In this document: piece by piece, positions 61,438-64,000 of the stretch
Layout: each line of letters opens with the position of its first letter
Numbering within the stretch: position 1 is the first letter of the stretch
Assembly (NCBI RefSeq): GCF_900116865.1
Contig: NZ_FPCD01000001.1
Coordinates: 62,001-126,000, forward strand
DNA from: Butyrivibrio sp. M55
Lineage (GTDB): Bacteria; Bacillota; Clostridia; Lachnospirales; Lachnospiraceae
Direction: 5' to 3'
Length of the DNA stretch: 64,000 bases
The notes under the pieces: generated by a model
Told to the model about the DNA's origin: nothing
What the model saw: the letters and a program-made list of their open reading frames with translations, nothing else
Databases searched by the model: none
Translations under genes and position numbers: made by a program

Positions 61438-62607
61438 ATGTACAAGTATAAATGCATGAACCCGATTGCAAAGATCGGTCTTAATAATTTCACAGATGAG
61501 TATCAGACAGTAGACAATGTTGATGATGCAGAAGGCATTCTTGTAAGAAGTGCCAACATGCTTGAGATGGAGTTTTCAGACAACCTTCTTGCTATCGCAA
61601 GAGCAGGTGCCGGTGTAAACAATATTCCTCTCGACAGATGTGCTGAGAAGGGTATCGTTGTATTCAACACTCCCGGTGCAAACGCTAACGGTGTTAAGGA
61701 GATGGTTCTTGCTGCAATGCTTATCGCATCAAGAGATATCATCGGCGGAACAGAGTGGGTTAAGGCCAATGCAGGCGATCCTGACATTGCAAAGCTCACA
61801 GAGAAGTCAAAGAAGAAGTTCGCAGGAACTGAGATCTTTGGTAAGAAGCTTGGTATCATCGGACTCGGAGCTATCGGTGTAAGAGTTGCGAATGCCGCAA
61901 GACAGCTTGGTATGGATGTTTACGGATACGATCCTTATCTTTCAATCGACGCTGCTTGGAGACTTTCATCTGACGTTAAGCACGTAACAAATGTTGATGA
62001 TATCTATTCAAAGTGCGACATCATCACAGTTCATGTTCCTGCGCTTGATTCAACAAAGGGAATGATCAATGCCGAAGCGATCGCTAAGATGAAGAAGGGT
62101 GTTATCATTATCAACCTTGCAAGAGATATTCTATGCAACGAAGTTGATGTTCTTGCAGGAATCAATTCAGGTAAGATCCGCAAGTATGTAACGGACTTCC
62201 CGAACCCTACAACATCAGGTCACGACGGATGTATCGTTATCCCTCACCTTGGAGCATCTACAGAGGAGTCTGAGGATAACTGTGCGGTTAAGGCTGTACT
62301 TGAGCTTAAGGATTACCTTGAGAACGGTAACATCAATAACTCTGTTAACTATCCCGGATGTGATATGGGAATTGCAACAAAGCCCAGAATTGCTATCTTC
62401 CACAAGAACGTAGCAAATATGATCAGTCAGTTTACAACAGTACTCGGCGAGGCTGGTTATAATATTTCAGATATGACTAATAAGTCAAAGGGTGATTTTG
62501 CTTATACTCTTATTGACCTTGAAGACAAGATAACAGATGCACTTATCAAGAAGATGGAAAAGATTGACGGTGTTATCAGAGTCAGAGTTGTAAAGAAGGA
62601 AGCATAA
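61438..62607 (+). CDS. serA: D-3-phosphoglycerate dehydrogenase
   Basis: 389 residues: substrate and NAD domains (GLGAIGVRVANAARQLGMDVYG for NAD) plus a C-terminal ACT domain (about 320-389, ANMISQFTTVLGEAGYNISDM), a short type that serine may inhibit. The catalytic His is in IPHLGASTEE. ATG 61438 has GAAGGAG upstream and follows the serC stop by one base, so the pair is translationally coupled. Confidence 0.96.
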   Translation: MYKYKCMNPIAKIGLNNFTDEYQTVDNVDDAEGILVRSANMLEMEFSDNLLAIARAGAGVNNIPLDRCAEKGIVVFNTPGANANGVKEMVLAAMLIASRDIIGGTEWVKANAGDPDIAKLTEKSKKKFAGTEIFGKKLGIIGLGAIGVRVANAARQLGMDVYGYDPYLSIDAAWRLSSDVKHVTNVDDIYSKCDIITVHVPALDSTKGMINAEAIAKMKKGVIIINLARDILCNEVDVLAGINSGKIRKYVTDFPNPTTSGHDGCIVIPHLGASTEESEDNCAVKAVLELKDYLENGNINNSVNYPGCDMGIATKPRIAIFHKNVANMISQFTTVLGEAGYNISDMTNKSKGDFAYTLIDLEDKITDALIKKMEKIDGVIRVRVVKKEA

Positions 62608-62609
62608 TT

Positions 62610-63848
62610 ATGGCAGACATCAAACCTTTTAAAGCGTATAGACCAACAAAGGATAATGTGGGAAGAGTTTCGGCTCTTCCCTATGATGTTTTTAGCAGGA
62701 AAGAAGCTTATGAAGAGGTAAAAAAGAATCCCGATTCATTTCTTGCTATAGACAGACCGGAAACTCAGTTCGCTGAGGACTACGATATGTATGCTCCGGA
62801 AGTGTATCAGAAGGCACATGATATGCTCTGGGGGCAGATTGAAAGCGGCGTCTTTGAACAGGACGAAACTAACTGCTATTACATTTATGAGCAGACAATG
62901 AATGGCAGAACACAGACAGGTATTGTTGCATGTGCATCTATTGATGATTATCTGAACAATGTTATCAAGAAGCACGAGAATACCAGGGCTGAAAAAGAAG
63001 AAGACAGGATCAAGCATGTTTATACCTGTGAAGCGCAGACAGGACCTATCTTTTTGTGCTACAGAAATAACAAGATGCTTAGCGACCTTGTAGACAAGAT
63101 CAAGGAAGTTGATGAACCTGTTTATGATTTCACATCTGATGACGGTGTAAAAAACAGAGTGTGGATCATTTCAGATCTTGAAGAGACCGAGACAATTTGC
63201 AGAGTGTTTGCAACAATAGACAGTATCTATATTGCGGATGGACATCACAGATGTGCTTCTGCGGTCAAGGTTGGGCTTAAAAAGAGAGAAGAGAACGCCG
63301 GTAAGGTAAAGGGGAAGCAGCAGTATGATTATTTCCTCTCAGTTCTTTTCCCTGACAATGAGCTTATGATCATGGACTATAACAGAGTCGTAAAGGATCT
63401 TAACGGACTTACGGCCGACGAGTTCCTTGGTAAGCTTGAAGATGTGTTTGATATCGAAAAAGCTTCTGGCGCGGTTAAGCCTTCATGCAAGGGTGAGTTT
63501 GGACTTTTCCTTGAAGATAACTGGTACAAGCTTGTTGCAAAAGAGCATATTAAAAAGAGCGATGCGGTTGAAGGCCTTGATGTATCTCTTTTGCAGAACG
63601 AGGTTCTTTCTCCTATTCTTGGAATCGGTGATCCGAGGACGGATAAGAGAATTGATTTCGTTGGCGGAATAAGAGGACTTAAAGAGCTTGAGGACAGATG
63701 TCACAAGGATATGAAGCTTGCGTTTTCGATGTATCCGACATCAATCGCTGAACTGTTTGACGTTGCGGACGCGGAAAGACTTATGCCTCCAAAGTCAACA
63801 TGGTTTGAACCAAAGCTTCTCAGCGGATTATTTATACATGCTATTTAA
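62610..63848 (+). CDS. DUF1015 family protein, SerA-associated
   Basis: 412 residues. The opening IKPFKAYRPTKDN, then LPYDVFSRKEA and YIADGHHRCASAV in the middle, belong to DUF1015 (COG4198), whose genes often sit directly after serA in Clostridia. Its activity is unsettled; some members are reported as serine-linked or kinase-like (SbnI-like) enzymes, but I cannot show this here. It starts 2 bases after serA. Confidence 0.92.
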   Translation: MADIKPFKAYRPTKDNVGRVSALPYDVFSRKEAYEEVKKNPDSFLAIDRPETQFAEDYDMYAPEVYQKAHDMLWGQIESGVFEQDETNCYYIYEQTMNGRTQTGIVACASIDDYLNNVIKKHENTRAEKEEDRIKHVYTCEAQTGPIFLCYRNNKMLSDLVDKIKEVDEPVYDFTSDDGVKNRVWIISDLEETETICRVFATIDSIYIADGHHRCASAVKVGLKKREENAGKVKGKQQYDYFLSVLFPDNELMIMDYNRVVKDLNGLTADEFLGKLEDVFDIEKASGAVKPSCKGEFGLFLEDNWYKLVAKEHIKKSDAVEGLDVSLLQNEVLSPILGIGDPRTDKRIDFVGGIRGLKELEDRCHKDMKLAFSMYPTSIAELFDVADAERLMPPKSTWFEPKLLSGLFIHAI

Positions 63849-63875
63849 AATTGTCTGAGCAAATCGTGCAATTAA

Positions 63876-63884
63876 TGGTACAAT
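63876..63884 (+). promoter_or_regulatory. Possible extended -10 promoter near the right edge
   Basis: TGGTACAAT is an extended -10 (TGnTACAAT) 63 bases before the last gene start. The -35 is not convincing. Confidence 0.4.
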
Positions 63885-63906
63885 TAACTAAATAAAGGTT
63901 ATATTC

Positions 63907-63928
63907 AGATTGTATTTAGATTGTATTT
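63907..63928 (+). repeat. 11-base direct tandem repeat
   Basis: AGATTGTATTT is repeated exactly twice head to tail, directly before the ribosome site of the last gene. Confidence 0.6.
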
Positions 63929-63946
63929 GATTTGGAGGGCATCACA

Positions 63947-64000
63947 GTGAACAGTAAATTGTACAAGATGATGAATTGGCCGGAGATTGAGGAAATTATC
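63947..64000 (+). CDS. Start of a gene, possibly 1,4-alpha-glucan branching enzyme (truncated by window)
   Basis: GTG 63947 follows GGAGGG (63934-63939) by seven bases and runs open to the edge, giving 18 residues that include MMNWPEIEEII. That opening resembles clostridial GlgB-type branching enzymes as I remember them, but 18 residues cannot prove it. Start position is good; the product call is tentative. Confidence 0.4.
   Translation, partial: MNSKLYKMMNWPEIEEII

Overview
The window is 64 kb of ordinary low-to-mid GC Firmicute chromosome. Gene content and protein style point to the Lachnospiraceae, and I would guess a Butyrivibrio-like anaerobe. The basis is pyruvate phosphate dikinase, a clostridial-type atp operon, cobalamin-dependent methionine synthase, a BaiN-type flavoprotein, tandem L,D-transpeptidases, AGGAGG ribosome sites, frequent TTG/GTG starts and AGA-rich arginine usage. 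This is inference from sequence style, not a database match. Only two genes (a lipoprotein at 4923-5678 and aroC at 46338-47435) lie on the minus strand. I saw no rRNA, tRNA, CRISPR array, insertion sequence or prophage gene.

Layout. 1-1870: end of an MFS transporter and a glycerophosphodiester phosphodiesterase. 2012-4840: ppdK with an unusual C-terminal tail. 4923-8452: a minus-strand lipoprotein, then a large FapA/DUF342 protein carrying twelve 26-residue repeats. 8591-14565: the complete atp operon in the order a, c, b, alpha, gamma, beta, epsilon. It has no separate delta gene; a delta C-terminal-like domain is fused to the front of alpha. 14579-18724: a lipoprotein, an acyltransferase-3 membrane protein and a metH-like methionine synthase without an activation domain.

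18749-31559 and 50569-56760 hold a scattered branched-chain amino acid set: two acetolactate synthase large subunits, two small subunits, ilvC, leuCD, ilvE, leuB and ilvD. These are mixed with envelope genes (YfhO, GT2, GT-C-like), an Mrp ATPase and an AI-2E-family permease. leuA and ilvA are not in the window. One large subunit (18749) has His where acetolactate synthases normally carry the substrate-selecting Trp.

31709-34922 is rlmH followed by the conserved phoH-pgpH-ybeY block, but the pgpH member is shortened and its HD site is degraded. 34947-41433: a lipid-flippase-like protein, two flavoproteins, 5-formyl-THF cyclo-ligase and proA. 41433-46271: a double class II aldolase module with a 270-residue charged tail, an S66 LD-carboxypeptidase, an unknown secreted protein and a beta-propeller lactonase. 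46338-50446: aroC, a VanY-type carboxypeptidase, tgt and yajC. 56785-59966: two tandem paralogous L,D-transpeptidases. 60354-63848: serC-serA-DUF1015. The last bases start a gene resembling a glycogen branching enzyme.

Best candidates for something undescribed: the delta-alpha fusion in an ATP synthase operon with no delta gene; the decayed PgpH in its conserved locus; the repeat-FapA fusion; and the aldolase with a charged disordered tail.
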